A stretch of 64,000 nucleotides of DNA. It comes from CAZHVS01 sp964536015. Lineage in GTDB: Bacteria; Bacteroidota; Ignavibacteria; Ignavibacteriales; Ignavibacteriaceae. The stretch covers positions 248,001 to 312,000 of the forward strand of contig CAZHVS010000002.1 in NCBI GenBank assembly GCA_964536015.1. Direction: 5' to 3'. Both the position numbers and the translations under genes were made by a program. The notes under the pieces are model-generated. The model made no database searches, was not told the DNA's origin, and saw only the letters and a list, made by a program, of their open reading frames with translations. Numbering within the stretch: position 1 is the stretch's first letter; each line of letters begins with the position of its first letter. Positions 1 to 9,065 of this stretch are shown here, piece after piece.

Positions 1-90
1 CAACCTCCTCGTCAAGAAAATAAAGATGAAAAGAAGGACGTACAGGATGCTTCCTACGAAGTAGTTGATGAGGAAAAGAAAAAGAAATAA
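1..90 (+). CDS. dnaK: Molecular chaperone DnaK (Hsp70), C-terminal fragment
   Basis: The window opens inside a reading frame whose last 29 residues are visible. They form the charged, disordered tail that ends Hsp70 proteins, with VQDASYEVVDEE followed by a run of lysines, which matches the usual DnaK ending VxDADFEEVxDE. Everything upstream, including the ATPase and substrate-binding domains, lies outside the window. The next gene on the same strand is a small heat-shock protein, which fits a chaperone neighbourhood. Identification rests only on the tail, so it is good but not certain. Confidence 0.75.
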   Translation, partial: QPPRQENKDEKKDVQDASYEVVDEEKKKK

Positions 91-102
91 TTTATTAATT
101 TT

Positions 103-130
103 TAATTCTGAGTAAGCTAACTCAGAATTA
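103..130 (+). terminator. Hairpin between dnaK and hsp20
   Basis: A perfect 10-base inverted repeat (TAATTCTGAG / CTCAGAATTA) with an 8-base loop lies 12 bases after the dnaK stop. Only a weak T-rich run (GAATTTTATT) follows. It could be a terminator, an attenuator that lowers hsp20 read-through, or an mRNA-stabilising end. Confidence 0.5.
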
Positions 131-177
131 GAATTTTATTAATAAAGATTTAACTAATAAAAAAAAGGAGATATGTT

Positions 178-573
178 ATGTCAAATAATGAAGTTATAAA
201 TGTAAATGCAGAGCAAAGTAAATCCTGGGAAGAATCTTTCTGCGAGGATTGTCTATTTGCTCCTTTGGTTGATATTTATGAATCTGATGATGATTTTATT
301 CTTATAGCAAGTATGCCTGGAATCAGTAAAGAAAATATCAGGACTAAAATTGAAGATAAAGCATTGATAATTATGGGCAGAGGAAATACTGATGAAGACA
401 AAGAAAGAAAATATATTCTGAAAGAGCATGAGACAGGCAATTACTATAGAAAATTCAATTTGTCAGATAGCATAGATGAAACCAAAATTAATGCAAAGTA
501 CGAGAATGGTCAATTGATTCTTACTCTTCCAAAACACGAAAGAGCAAAACCAAGAACAATTGAGATCAAATAA
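178..573 (+). CDS. Small heat-shock protein, Hsp20/alpha-crystallin family
   Basis: A cytoplasmic holdase of 131 residues that binds unfolding proteins as oligomers without ATP and passes them to DnaK. The alpha-crystallin domain spans about residues 28-118, with the typical PLVDIYESDDDFILIASMPG opening and the NGQLILTLPK strand near its end. The C-terminus carries an I-x-I motif (IEI) used in oligomer assembly. A strong Shine-Dalgarno site (AAGGAG) lies seven bases upstream of the ATG. It follows dnaK across a hairpin, so it may be co-expressed or separately promoted. Length and architecture are normal for the family. Confidence 0.95.
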   Translation: MSNNEVINVNAEQSKSWEESFCEDCLFAPLVDIYESDDDFILIASMPGISKENIRTKIEDKALIIMGRGNTDEDKERKYILKEHETGNYYRKFNLSDSIDETKINAKYENGQLILTLPKHERAKPRTIEIK

Positions 574-594
574 TTCTTATATTTTCCATCTTAT

Positions 595-634
595 AAGCTG
601 TTCTAATCGCAAGAGAGGGGCAGCTTTTTATTTA
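595..634 (+). terminator. Probable terminator after hsp20
   Basis: AAGCTG at 595-600 pairs with CAGCTT at 621-626 and is followed by a T-rich run (TTTTATTTATTTT). The loop is long (20 bases), so the hairpin is modest. The T-rich end overlaps the 3' end of the convergent gene at 628. Confidence 0.5.
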
Positions 635-1527
635 TTTTCATAATAATTCATTTTGTAAACACAACCCGTCTCATCTTCAGTAAGGTACAAAATATTTAAA
701 TTTTTTCCACCGAATTCAATATTACTTGGTTTTTTACCCGGGGTTTCAATTTTTTTTATTATTTTTCCTTCAGATGAAATTACATAAATGGCAGAACCTC
801 CAAAATGAGCAACGATTAAATTTCCATATTTATCAAATTGCAAACCATCAGGATCACCACTCGGTAGTGTAATAAAATTTTTTTTGTTTTTTAATTCATT
901 GTTTACATATGTAAATCTACAAATTGAATTTAGAGCAGACTCACTTACAAATAAAAATTGCTCATCAGGAGAAAATGCTAAACCATTTGGGAACGCCATT
1001 CCATCAATTAACAACTTTACTTCATTCGTTGATTTTTCAATCTTGAATACTCTTCCATTAAGTGTATCTTTATTATAAGTTTTTGGATCTGTGAAGAATA
1101 TATTACCATGTGAATCAATTACTATATCATTAGGGCGATTAAATTTTTTGCCTTCAAAACCATTAGCTAATATTTTGGTATTTCCTTCAGGCGAGATTTT
1201 TAAGATTGCTCCGATTCCATAATCACAAGCATAAATATAACCTTCTTTATCAATAGCTAAACCGTTAGTTTGATTTAATGTAAAAGGTTCATTGCTGGCA
1301 GTTGAGAAAATGTTCTTTGAGTTATTTGTGATTTTTGCAATATATTTTCCATAGCAATCGGATACAAAAAGATTACCATTACTATCCCAGGCTGGTCCTT
1401 CACAAAATTGAAAACCGCAACTAACTTTTTCCCAGACAGTTTTCTCAACAATTTTTATTTCCTGTCCTTGGAGAGAAATATTTAAAATAACAAACAGGAA
1501 AAAAAGAATTAAGTGGTTATTCTTCAT
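628..1527 (-). CDS. Exported SMP-30/gluconolactonase-like beta-propeller protein
   Basis: The 299-residue product starts with a signal peptide (MKNNHLILFFLFVILNISLQG) and then has the six-bladed propeller pattern of the SMP-30/gluconolactonase/LRE family. Repeats carry phrases such as FCEGPAWDSNGNLFVSD, NGLAIDKEGYIYACD, RPNDIVIDSHGNIFFTD and DGLQFDKYGNLIVAHFGG, which are the classic metal-site and blade motifs. The family hydrolyses sugar lactones or related esters using one divalent metal ion. It is the last gene of the minus-strand operon, and its ATG overlaps the stop of the LolA-like gene by four bases (ATGA), so translation is probably coupled. The substrate is unknown. Confidence 0.85.
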   Translation of the reverse strand: MKNNHLILFFLFVILNISLQGQEIKIVEKTVWEKVSCGFQFCEGPAWDSNGNLFVSDCYGKYIAKITNNSKNIFSTASNEPFTLNQTNGLAIDKEGYIYACDYGIGAILKISPEGNTKILANGFEGKKFNRPNDIVIDSHGNIFFTDPKTYNKDTLNGRVFKIEKSTNEVKLLIDGMAFPNGLAFSPDEQFLFVSESALNSICRFTYVNNELKNKKNFITLPSGDPDGLQFDKYGNLIVAHFGGSAIYVISSEGKIIKKIETPGKKPSNIEFGGKNLNILYLTEDETGCVYKMNYYENK

Positions 1528-2243
1528 TTGTTTTTACTTTTTTCTTTCTCTTCAAAAATAGAATCAGGCACATTAATATTTACTTTATACTCAGAGTATA
1601 ATATTTTAACCCTTCCTTTTGTAAGTTTATGTTTTTTAAGTTTATCTTGTTTTGAATTGGGGTCGTCATCTAATGTAATAGGTATATTTGATCTACTGAC
1701 ATCAAATGTAAAAACCAATGAAGAGGGAAGCGGATATTTTGTAATATTTTCATTATAATTAAGTTCAATAGTAAATGTGCCATTGGTTTTAGTTGTTGAT
1801 TCTACTTTTCGAATTACTGATTCCTGATCATCAATCCATAAAGTGGAAAGGATAATATTATCTGTTTCACCAAGTGGAATGATTTTCAATACAGATAATT
1901 TTGTTCCATCAATTACTTCTTCCTTTTCGAAAATACTTGTGCGGTTACCGCTGAGTAAAGAAATAGGAGAAAAATTTATTCCTTCTTTCGGTAATAAAGC
2001 AAAACCTTCAGAATTAATTTTAACTTTGTCTGGCTGTTTAAAGTAAATCATTGCTTTGTTTTCGGGAATTTTCAGAAACTCAACATCAATTTTTATTTTA
2101 ACCTTGACTTCATAATCTTTTACAGTTAAAAATTTTTGTTTGACTCTATCCAGAATTTTTTCAGGATTATTTTTCTGAGAAAATATAACTGGACTAGATA
2201 ATAGCAATATTACTAAAAATAATTTCACTGGGTTACTTAGCAT
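1524..2243 (-). CDS. LolA-like outer-membrane lipoprotein-sorting protein
   Basis: A 239-residue secreted protein with an N-terminal signal peptide ending near VIFSQ. The body has the LolA/LppX half-barrel pattern: an early helix with ILDRVKQKFLTVKDYEVKVKI, then antiparallel strands with YFKQPDKVKINSEGFALLP. LolA-fold proteins carry lipidated molecules across the periplasm. It lies eight bases after the ABC permease gene and overlaps the SMP-30-like gene, so it is probably a periplasmic partner of this exporter. The C-terminal section (about 155-239) is rich in charged residues and is less clearly LolA. The fold is likely; the cargo is unknown. Confidence 0.7.
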   Translation of the reverse strand: MLSNPVKLFLVILLLSSPVIFSQKNNPEKILDRVKQKFLTVKDYEVKVKIKIDVEFLKIPENKAMIYFKQPDKVKINSEGFALLPKEGINFSPISLLSGNRTSIFEKEEVIDGTKLSVLKIIPLGETDNIILSTLWIDDQESVIRKVESTTKTNGTFTIELNYNENITKYPLPSSLVFTFDVSRSNIPITLDDDPNSKQDKLKKHKLTKGRVKILYSEYKVNINVPDSIFEEKEKSKNK

Positions 2244-2250
2244 ACAAATC

Positions 2251-3087
2251 CTAACTTAAAATATCTTTTCGTCTGAAAATAAATAGAGTTATTAAAAAAA
2301 GTCCTACAATATGAGCTGAAAGAACCGACACAGACTTAAATAGATTGTTATAATCAACCGGGTCATCAAAAAAAATTCTCCAATCTAAAAAGTAATTTGT
2401 GAAAAGGTATGGTCTTATATTTTTTAACAATTCAACATTTAAAGCAGAGATAATTATAAACACAATAATAACAGCCATAGATGCTACGATTGGTCCTATT
2501 GCATTTTCAACAAGTGAAGAGAAGAAGAATGCAAGAGTAGAGACAACCATCATTGATAAAATTGCAAAACCGTATGCCAACATAAATCTCCAAAGAATGT
2601 CATCCTGTGCAAATACAATTATACTACTTTTTATTACAATCAATTCTCCTTTACCAAAAATGATAAGTCCAACACCAAGACTTAAAATTGCCAGCCAAAT
2701 AATTATTAAAGAAGTGTAAATAAAAGATGCAATAAATTTTGCAGTAATTAATTTAGTTCTTGAAATTGGACGAGTGATTAACATTCTGTAAGTTCCGGCT
2801 GTTGCTTCACCAGCAAGTAAATCACCGGCAACCAAGACTATAAGAAACGGAATATGTATGGCAAGCGCACCAAGTACAAGATGAGCAATGAGATAACCAT
2901 TCAATAAATTCCCTACAAAGTAGAAAGATTGACTTAAACTTTGAGTCATATAATTTAAGTACTTTTCTCCTTCAAATAACATTGCAACCTGCACTATTCC
3001 TACAAGCAAAAGAATAGCTATAAATCCAATATAAGTTCTCCATTTCCGGAAAATTTTATACAGTTCAATTTGTACTAATGTGAACAT
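2251..3087 (-). CDS. ABC-2 type transporter permease
   Basis: A 278-residue integral membrane protein with six predicted spans. The first is near residues 18-38, followed by spans around 60-85, 110-135, 165-190, 200-220 and 250-270. The pattern FLIVLVAGDLLAGEATAGTYRMLITRPISR is typical of NosY/YhaP-like ABC-2 permeases, where the cytoplasmic coupling helix follows TM2. It begins one base after the stop of the ATPase gene, so the two make a heterodimeric or homodimeric exporter. The substrate cannot be told from sequence; the LolA-like neighbour suggests something delivered to the periplasm or outer membrane. Confidence 0.88.
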   Translation of the reverse strand: MFTLVQIELYKIFRKWRTYIGFIAILLLVGIVQVAMLFEGEKYLNYMTQSLSQSFYFVGNLLNGYLIAHLVLGALAIHIPFLIVLVAGDLLAGEATAGTYRMLITRPISRTKLITAKFIASFIYTSLIIIWLAILSLGVGLIIFGKGELIVIKSSIIVFAQDDILWRFMLAYGFAILSMMVVSTLAFFFSSLVENAIGPIVASMAVIIVFIIISALNVELLKNIRPYLFTNYFLDWRIFFDDPVDYNNLFKSVSVLSAHIVGLFLITLFIFRRKDILS

Positions 3088-3088
3088 T

Positions 3089-4006
3089 TTATTCTCCTTT
3101 TCCGGTTATACTTAAAAAATATTCTTCAAGAGAACGCATTGGTACTATTGAATTAACTTTAATTCCGTTTTCAACAATTAATTTATTTAAGAAAGGAATC
3201 TCATCTTTTTGTATCTCAAAAATTAATTTGTTGTTTTCGTTTGAATATTTATTACTCCATTTAGTTGAGGAAATTGTTTGTATCATTTTTTCTACATCAT
3301 TAACTTCAAATGAAACTTTAATTTCCTTAGCATTAAGCAAACCTTCTACACTTCCTTCAACAACTGTCGAACCTTTGTTGATAATAATCATTCTGTTTGC
3401 AACTTGTTCTACTTCGGATAAAATATGAGAAGATAGAAAAATTGTTTTCTTTTTTTCTTTACTAAGATAAACAATCAATTCACGGATTTCTTTCATTCCC
3501 TGTGGATCGAGTCCTGTAGTGGGTTCATCAAGAATAATTAATTCAGGATCATGCAATAATGCCTGAGCAATTCCTAACCTTTGTTTCATACCATGCGAAA
3601 ACGTTTTTACTTTACTTTTATATCGGTTTGATAAGCCAACAAGTTCAAGTATTTCCATGATTGTTTTCTTATGAGGATTACAACCGGAAATTCTTCCAAG
3701 CAGTTCCAGATTTTTATAAGCTGAAAGGTAACCATAAAGGTCTGGTTTTTCTACAATAGCTCCAACGTTTTTTAGTATTTCATTGCGTTTTTCTTTTAAT
3801 GGTTTTCCAAATATTTTGATGCTGCCCGCATTTGGGCGAATTAAGGTTAGCAGCATTCTTATTGTTGTACTTTTTCCTGCACCATTAGGACCTAAAAATC
3901 CAAATACATCTCCTCGATGAACATTTAAACTCAAATTGTTGACAGCAAGTATATCTTTAAATTTTTTAGTTAGTCCTGATACTTCAATTATTTTTTCTGG
4001 TTCCAA
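3089..4006 (-). CDS. ABC transporter ATP-binding protein
   Basis: The nucleotide-binding subunit of the exporter. It shows Walker A (GPNGAGKST), the Q-loop, the signature (FSHGMKQRLGIAQALL), Walker B (LIILDEPTTGLDP) and the switch histidine (LSSHILSEVEQ), plus a C-terminal DUF4162-like extension of about 85 residues, typical of ABC-2 exporter ATPases. An upstream TTG at 4036 would add ten residues, but the TTG at 4006 has an AGGA five bases before it and gives the usual family N-terminus (EPEKIIEVSGLTKKF), so I chose it. It is the first gene of the operon running down to 628. Confidence 0.92.
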   Translation of the reverse strand: MEPEKIIEVSGLTKKFKDILAVNNLSLNVHRGDVFGFLGPNGAGKSTTIRMLLTLIRPNAGSIKIFGKPLKEKRNEILKNVGAIVEKPDLYGYLSAYKNLELLGRISGCNPHKKTIMEILELVGLSNRYKSKVKTFSHGMKQRLGIAQALLHDPELIILDEPTTGLDPQGMKEIRELIVYLSKEKKKTIFLSSHILSEVEQVANRMIIINKGSTVVEGSVEGLLNAKEIKVSFEVNDVEKMIQTISSTKWSNKYSNENNKLIFEIQKDEIPFLNKLIVENGIKVNSIVPMRSLEEYFLSITGKGE

Positions 4007-4212
4007 TTTATTCCTGAATTTATTCTTTCTATACAAAAATAGATTTAATCTTTTAACAGAAAAAGATAAATATATAAGCGGTTAATTTTTCTGATAATTT
4101 TGCATAAGATTATAAAACGTTGATTAAAAAATTATTTGTCTATTAGGATTTTACAGGTATTTTCGGAATGTAATTATTCAAAAAAAATGTTCAATAAAAT
4201 AACGAGGACGTA

Positions 4213-7200
4213 ATGAAAAGACTCTTGTTACTTCTTCTTTTTGTAGCATTGGTAATCACAATTAATGCGCAACAAAGAATGAATGTAAAACCTTTGGGAA
4301 CGTCCAATATTACAATTGTTCCGGCTCCTGAAAAAACAGCTCCGGTGTCAAACACAATACGTACTATTGAGACAGAAAAAGGGATGGCAACCATCTATCC
4401 CAATATAAGGGTTTTACCTACTACTGGAAATCAGACTGAGATATCAGCAACAATCTGGACACAGAACCCGAATTACATTTGTGTTGGTGTTAATAGCGAT
4501 CCTGGGCAGGGATACTATTATACAACCAACGGTGGAACAACTTGGGGAGGTGCAGACTTGTTACCGAATTCTATCTCATCATCATCAGACCCAGCTTTAT
4601 GTTTTGATAATAATGGGACTGTACATTTCAACTATTTTGATAACGCAATGGTATCAGATAGATCAACAAACGGAGGTGTTAACTGGTTAGGAAGAACAAA
4701 TATACCTTATACAGGTTCTTTCGATAAAAACCACAACACAGTTGATGTTAATCCATCAAGTCCATACTATGGACGAATTTATGTGGTATGGTCATATTTT
4801 ACTCCAAGCCAACCGCCAATTGTTCTTTCTTATTCTACTAACGGTGGAGTAAGTTATACTTCACAGCAGCAAATAGGCTCTCCAACTTCTGGACATTATG
4901 AACAAGGTTGTAATATTCAGGTAGGACCAAATGGAGAAGTATATTGTGTTTGGGCAGCACCAATAAGTTCTTCTCCTTATACAGAAGATTTCCTTGGTTT
5001 TACAAAATCTACAAATGGTGGTGTAAACTGGACTACTCCTACTAATATCATTGATATTAATGGTATTCGTGGGAATATTCTTTCTACAAGCATCAGAGTT
5101 AACAGTTTTCCTTCAATGGCAGTAGATAGAAGCGGTGGTCCACGTAATGGATATATTTACCTTGTATGGGGACAGAAAAATTTAGCTCCTGCAGGAAGTG
5201 ATGCAGATATTTGTTTTGCATATTCTTCAAACCAAGGTGCAACCTGGAGTACTCCTGTTAGAGTAAATGATGATCCATTGAATAATGGTAAACAACAATT
5301 TTTCCCTTGGATGACTGTGGATCAGTCGAATGGTAATATTGCAATTGTATTCTATGATACAAGAGACGTATCCACTACAGATAGCTGTGATACTTATATA
5401 GCCGTTTCAAATAATGGCGGACTGACTTTTACAAATATTAAAGCTAGTGATCACGCACAACGTCCAGCACCTTTATCTGGTTATGCGACAGGTTATTATG
5501 GTGATTATATTGGAATTGTTGCACATAATAATGTCATATGGCCTTTCTGGATGGATAATCGTAATGGTCCTGCACAAGTATATACTTGTAAAATTTCGTT
5601 AGGACCTTCTATTGCGCACACTCCATTGATGGATACTGAAAATATGACTGGTCCTTATGTAGTAAATGCTACTATAACAGGGTTTGGCAGCGGTATTATG
5701 GCTGGTCAAACTCGATTATTCTGGTCACGTAACAGCACCAACTTGACAGATAGTGTAGTTATGACTAATACTAGTGGAAATAATTATTCTGGAAATATTC
5801 CTGGTAATGGAACAGCTTCAATATATAGATATTATATTAAAACTATCGATTCATTAGGCAGAGTATCAACACTTCCAGGTGGTGCACCTGCAAATTATTA
5901 TCAATTCCGTGCAGCTCCTGATACTACTAAACCTGTCATAGTTCATACTCAATTGAATGATGTTCCTAAAACGGCTTGGCCTGCTACAGTTGGTGCAACT
6001 GTTACCGATAATATCGGAGTAGATTCTGTATGGGTCAGATGGTATAAAAATTCAAGCACAACCGGAATTAAGCACTTTAAACTGAACTCACAGGGAAATA
6101 ATACATTTTCAGCTCTGTTTAATTCAGATACATCTCAGGTTACTTATGGTGACTCTATTTTCTATCGTGTTTTTGCAAGAGACAATTCTTCCAATCACAA
6201 TATTGATTCGACTGCATTATACAAGTTCAAGATTACTGCAATATCAATTGCAACAATTGGAACAGGAACAACTTCTGTTGGTTGGCCTTACTATACTTAT
6301 TACCATGATTCCCGTACGCAGATGTTATACCTTGCAAGCGAAATTACTGCAGCAGGTGGTTCATTAGGTAGAATAATGAAAATTGGATTTGATGTTGTAT
6401 CAGCAGCATCTCAGGTAATGAATGGATTCTATATCAAAATGAAGAATACTAATATTACTTCATTGACTGCCTGGGAAACCGGATTGACAGATGTTTATTC
6501 AGGGACATATGCTGTTCCCGGAACGGGCTGGCAGCATGTGACTCTTCAAACTCCATTTGAATGGGATGGAACATCAAACGTTTTAATTGAAATTTGTTTT
6601 GATAATACATCTTACACTTCAAATAGTACCGTTAATTCTTCAACTACAACAGGTACATTAAATCGACATTATCATATGGATAATGGAACTGGTTGTACAA
6701 TGACATCAACATCCACTGCAGCAACAAGACCAAATATTGTGCTTACAATTGATGTTACTCCAATTCCTGTTGAATTAACTTCATTCACTTATTCATTAAA
6801 TTATAATGATGTAGTTCTTAATTGGGTAACTGCAACTGAAAAAAATAATCACGGTTTCTTTATTGAAAGAAAAGCAGCAAATACTGACGCAAAATATTCA
6901 ACACTTGGTTTTATCCCTGGTAATGGAACAACAACTGAAACGCATTTATACGCATTTTCTGATAAAAAAGTTACTGAAGGAAAATATACCTACAGACTTC
7001 GTCAAGTAGATTATGATGGAACTTTTTCATATACACCTGAAATAGAAGTCGATGTTAATACTCCAAAAGTATTTGCATTAGAACAGAATTATCCAAATCC
7101 ATTTAATCCAAATACTTCAATTAAGTACTCAATCGCAAAAGATGGATTGGTTAATATTTCTATTTACAATGCACTAGGTGAAAAAGTTGGAGTGCTTGTA

Positions 7201-7329
7201 AACGAAATTCAGAAAGCTGGAAATTATGATGTAACCTTCAATGCAAAGCAATTTGCAAGTGGAGTTTATTTCTACAGGATGGAAAGCGGAAACTTTACTT
7301 CAATTAAGAAGATGATATTGATCAAGTAA
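4213..7329 (+). CDS. T9SS-exported sialidase-fold (BNR) protein with C-terminal sorting domain
   Basis: A 1038-residue secreted protein. A signal peptide (about 1-20) is followed by a sialidase-type propeller (about 60-440) with many S-T-N-G-G-x-W or S-x-N-x-G-x-T-W Asp-box-like turns. Then come two Ig-like modules that each begin with HTPLxD or HTQLND (about 455-660), a jelly-roll-like module (about 680-850), and a C-terminal type A sorting domain (QNYPNPFNPNTSIKYSI, SGVYFYRM, KKMILIK). Propellers of this kind bind or cleave glycans, but no sialidase arginine triad was established. It is monocistronic, preceded by a 176-base divergent gap with GAGG before the ATG and followed by a strong terminator. 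Confidence 0.85.
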   Translation: MKRLLLLLLFVALVITINAQQRMNVKPLGTSNITIVPAPEKTAPVSNTIRTIETEKGMATIYPNIRVLPTTGNQTEISATIWTQNPNYICVGVNSDPGQGYYYTTNGGTTWGGADLLPNSISSSSDPALCFDNNGTVHFNYFDNAMVSDRSTNGGVNWLGRTNIPYTGSFDKNHNTVDVNPSSPYYGRIYVVWSYFTPSQPPIVLSYSTNGGVSYTSQQQIGSPTSGHYEQGCNIQVGPNGEVYCVWAAPISSSPYTEDFLGFTKSTNGGVNWTTPTNIIDINGIRGNILSTSIRVNSFPSMAVDRSGGPRNGYIYLVWGQKNLAPAGSDADICFAYSSNQGATWSTPVRVNDDPLNNGKQQFFPWMTVDQSNGNIAIVFYDTRDVSTTDSCDTYIAVSNNGGLTFTNIKASDHAQRPAPLSGYATGYYGDYIGIVAHNNVIWPFWMDNRNGPAQVYTCKISLGPSIAHTPLMDTENMTGPYVVNATITGFGSGIMAGQTRLFWSRNSTNLTDSVVMTNTSGNNYSGNIPGNGTASIYRYYIKTIDSLGRVSTLPGGAPANYYQFRAAPDTTKPVIVHTQLNDVPKTAWPATVGATVTDNIGVDSVWVRWYKNSSTTGIKHFKLNSQGNNTFSALFNSDTSQVTYGDSIFYRVFARDNSSNHNIDSTALYKFKITAISIATIGTGTTSVGWPYYTYYHDSRTQMLYLASEITAAGGSLGRIMKIGFDVVSAASQVMNGFYIKMKNTNITSLTAWETGLTDVYSGTYAVPGTGWQHVTLQTPFEWDGTSNVLIEICFDNTSYTSNSTVNSSTTTGTLNRHYHMDNGTGCTMTSTSTAATRPNIVLTIDVTPIPVELTSFTYSLNYNDVVLNWVTATEKNNHGFFIERKAANTDAKYSTLGFIPGNGTTTETHLYAFSDKKVTEGKYTYRLRQVDYDGTFSYTPEIEVDVNTPKVFALEQNYPNPFNPNTSIKYSIAKDGLVNISIYNALGEKVGVLVNEIQKAGNYDVTFNAKQFASGVYFYRMESGNFTSIKKMILIK

Positions 7330-7354
7330 AAAAATATTCATCATAAATATAAAC

Positions 7355-7387
7355 CTAAGCCACCATAAACGGTGGCTTAGTTATTTT
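7355..7387 (+). terminator. Rho-independent terminator
   Basis: A perfect 10-base stem, CTAAGCCACC / GGTGGCTTAG, with loop ATAAAC, is followed by TTATTTT. It lies 25 bases after the stop of the T9SS-exported sialidase-fold gene. Confidence 0.92.
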
Positions 7388-7511
7388 AATTATTCTATAA
7401 ATATTAATTTTTGTAAAATCTTTATACAGATTGGATTTGCATTCATTAATAAAATAAATTAATTTCACTTAAAAAGTTTCTATAATTTATTTTACCAATT
7501 TTAAGAGGGAA

Positions 7512-8831
7512 ATGCCCATGAAACAAACGATGTGCGATAAGCTTGGTTTTAAACATAACTTTTGCTTAAAAATGGAAGCCACTATTGAGAAATGGCGTAA
7601 AGAATATGCAGAATTATCTAAGCAGTATGGTGATAAAGTAGTTTCAGAAGTAAAAATATCTCAGGTAGTGGGAGGTATGCGTGGAATTAAAGGACTGGTA
7701 TGCGATACTTCTGTTGTGCCTGAAGATAAAGGTCTTATAATGAGAGGGTATCCTTTGAATGAATTGACAGATAAAATTCCTATGGAAATATTTTATCTTC
7801 TCCTTACGGGCGAACTTCCAAATGAAGATGAACTTGCTGAATTCAGTTTAATGTTAAGGATAAGAAAATTTGTTCCTTATTATGTCTGGGAAATTCTTAA
7901 GAGTATGCCAAAAGATTCTCATCCGATGACAATGCTTAGTATGGCTGTATTAGCTATGCAAAGAGAATCTGTTTTTGCAAAAGAATATCACAAAGGCATA
8001 AAAAAAGATGAATACTGGAAATACACACTTGAAGATGCCTTCAATTTGATTGCTAAACTTCCTGCAATTGCAGCAGCTATATACAGACTTAGGTATAATA
8101 AAGGTGAATTGATTCAACCAAATCCGGATATGTCATTAACATGGGATTATGTTTATATGATGGGACTTGATGTTGATGCAGATGAATTCTATGATTTTAT
8201 GCGGTTATTCCTTGTTTGTCATGCTGATCATGAAGGTGGTAATGTTAGTGCATTTACCTCACTCACTGTAAATTCTGCTCTATCAGATCTCTATTATTCA
8301 GTTTCTGCAGGATTTAATGGATTAGCTGGTCCATTGCACGGTTTAGCTAACCAGGAATCAATATCGTGGATACTTGAACTTATGAAAAAATTTGGTGGAG
8401 CGCCAACTAAAGAACAAGTTGAAGAATATGTAGCTGAAACATTAAATTCTGGCAAAGTTGTTCCCGGTTATGGACATGCAGTTCTTCGTATAGTCGATCC
8501 TCGATTTGATGCTTTTTACAATTTTGGTCAAAAATATTGTTCTGATGATGAAGTATTTAAAACAGTAAAGACTATTTTTGAAGTTGTTCCCGGACAACTT
8601 CAAAAAATCCAGAAGATTAAAGATCCATGGCCAAACGTAGATGCAATTACAGGTTCATTATTATATCATTATGGAATAAAAGAATTTTCTTATTATACTG
8701 TAATTTTTGCATTATCTCGTGCTATTGGTTTAGCTTCACAGGCAGTAGTTAATAGAGCTTTAGGTTTGCCTATTACAAGACCAAAATCTGTTGATTATAC
8801 ATGGCTTAAAGCGTTTACTAATAAATCCTAA
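7512..8831 (+). CDS. Citrate synthase (eukaryote-like type)
   Basis: Condenses acetyl-CoA with oxaloacetate to citrate, the entry step of the TCA cycle. The catalytic residues are visible: His in GPLHGLANQE, His in VPGYGHAVLR and Asp in NVDAITGSLL. The spelling of these motifs and the N-terminal EATIEKWRKEY region resemble the mitochondrial-type enzyme more than the proteobacterial GltA. At 439 residues it matches that type. Two in-frame ATGs are close together: GAGGGA at 7505-7510 is only one base from the ATG at 7512 but seven from the ATG at 7518, so 7518 may be the true start. It stands alone between two terminators; malate dehydrogenase is about 28 kb away. Confidence 0.95.
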   Translation: MPMKQTMCDKLGFKHNFCLKMEATIEKWRKEYAELSKQYGDKVVSEVKISQVVGGMRGIKGLVCDTSVVPEDKGLIMRGYPLNELTDKIPMEIFYLLLTGELPNEDELAEFSLMLRIRKFVPYYVWEILKSMPKDSHPMTMLSMAVLAMQRESVFAKEYHKGIKKDEYWKYTLEDAFNLIAKLPAIAAAIYRLRYNKGELIQPNPDMSLTWDYVYMMGLDVDADEFYDFMRLFLVCHADHEGGNVSAFTSLTVNSALSDLYYSVSAGFNGLAGPLHGLANQESISWILELMKKFGGAPTKEQVEEYVAETLNSGKVVPGYGHAVLRIVDPRFDAFYNFGQKYCSDDEVFKTVKTIFEVVPGQLQKIQKIKDPWPNVDAITGSLLYHYGIKEFSYYTVIFALSRAIGLASQAVVNRALGLPITRPKSVDYTWLKAFTNKS

Positions 8832-8847
8832 TCATTATTAATAAATA

Positions 8848-8905
8848 ACTGCTGATAATTAAGATAGATCATCTTATTCTAATTGATTATCAGCAGTATC
8901 ATTTT
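8848..8905 (+). terminator. Terminator after citrate synthase
   Basis: ACTGCTGATAAT at 8848-8859 pairs perfectly with ATTATCAGCAGT at 8886-8897. A second small hairpin (AAGAT/ATCTT) sits in the loop and ATCATTTT follows. The 12-base stem makes termination likely although the T-run is short. The rest of the gap to 9065 holds nothing I recognise. Confidence 0.7.
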
Positions 8906-9065
8906 AAAATATCGTTTACAAACTTTAAGCATTCATTAAGTGTTTTATTAGTTTTTTCTTTTATCATTAAAAAAAATTACAACATTAAATTTTTTGATTC
9001 TTTTATCTTAAGTTGAATAACACGATATTTGCACACAAAAATTTTATATAATTGAAAGTTGACTT

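Noticed and set aside
4037..4212. TAATTTTG at 4095-4102 as a promoter for the T9SS-exported gene at 4213.
   Set aside because: The -7 box fits, but there is no -33 box and it would give a leader of more than 100 bases; I did not list it as a promoter.
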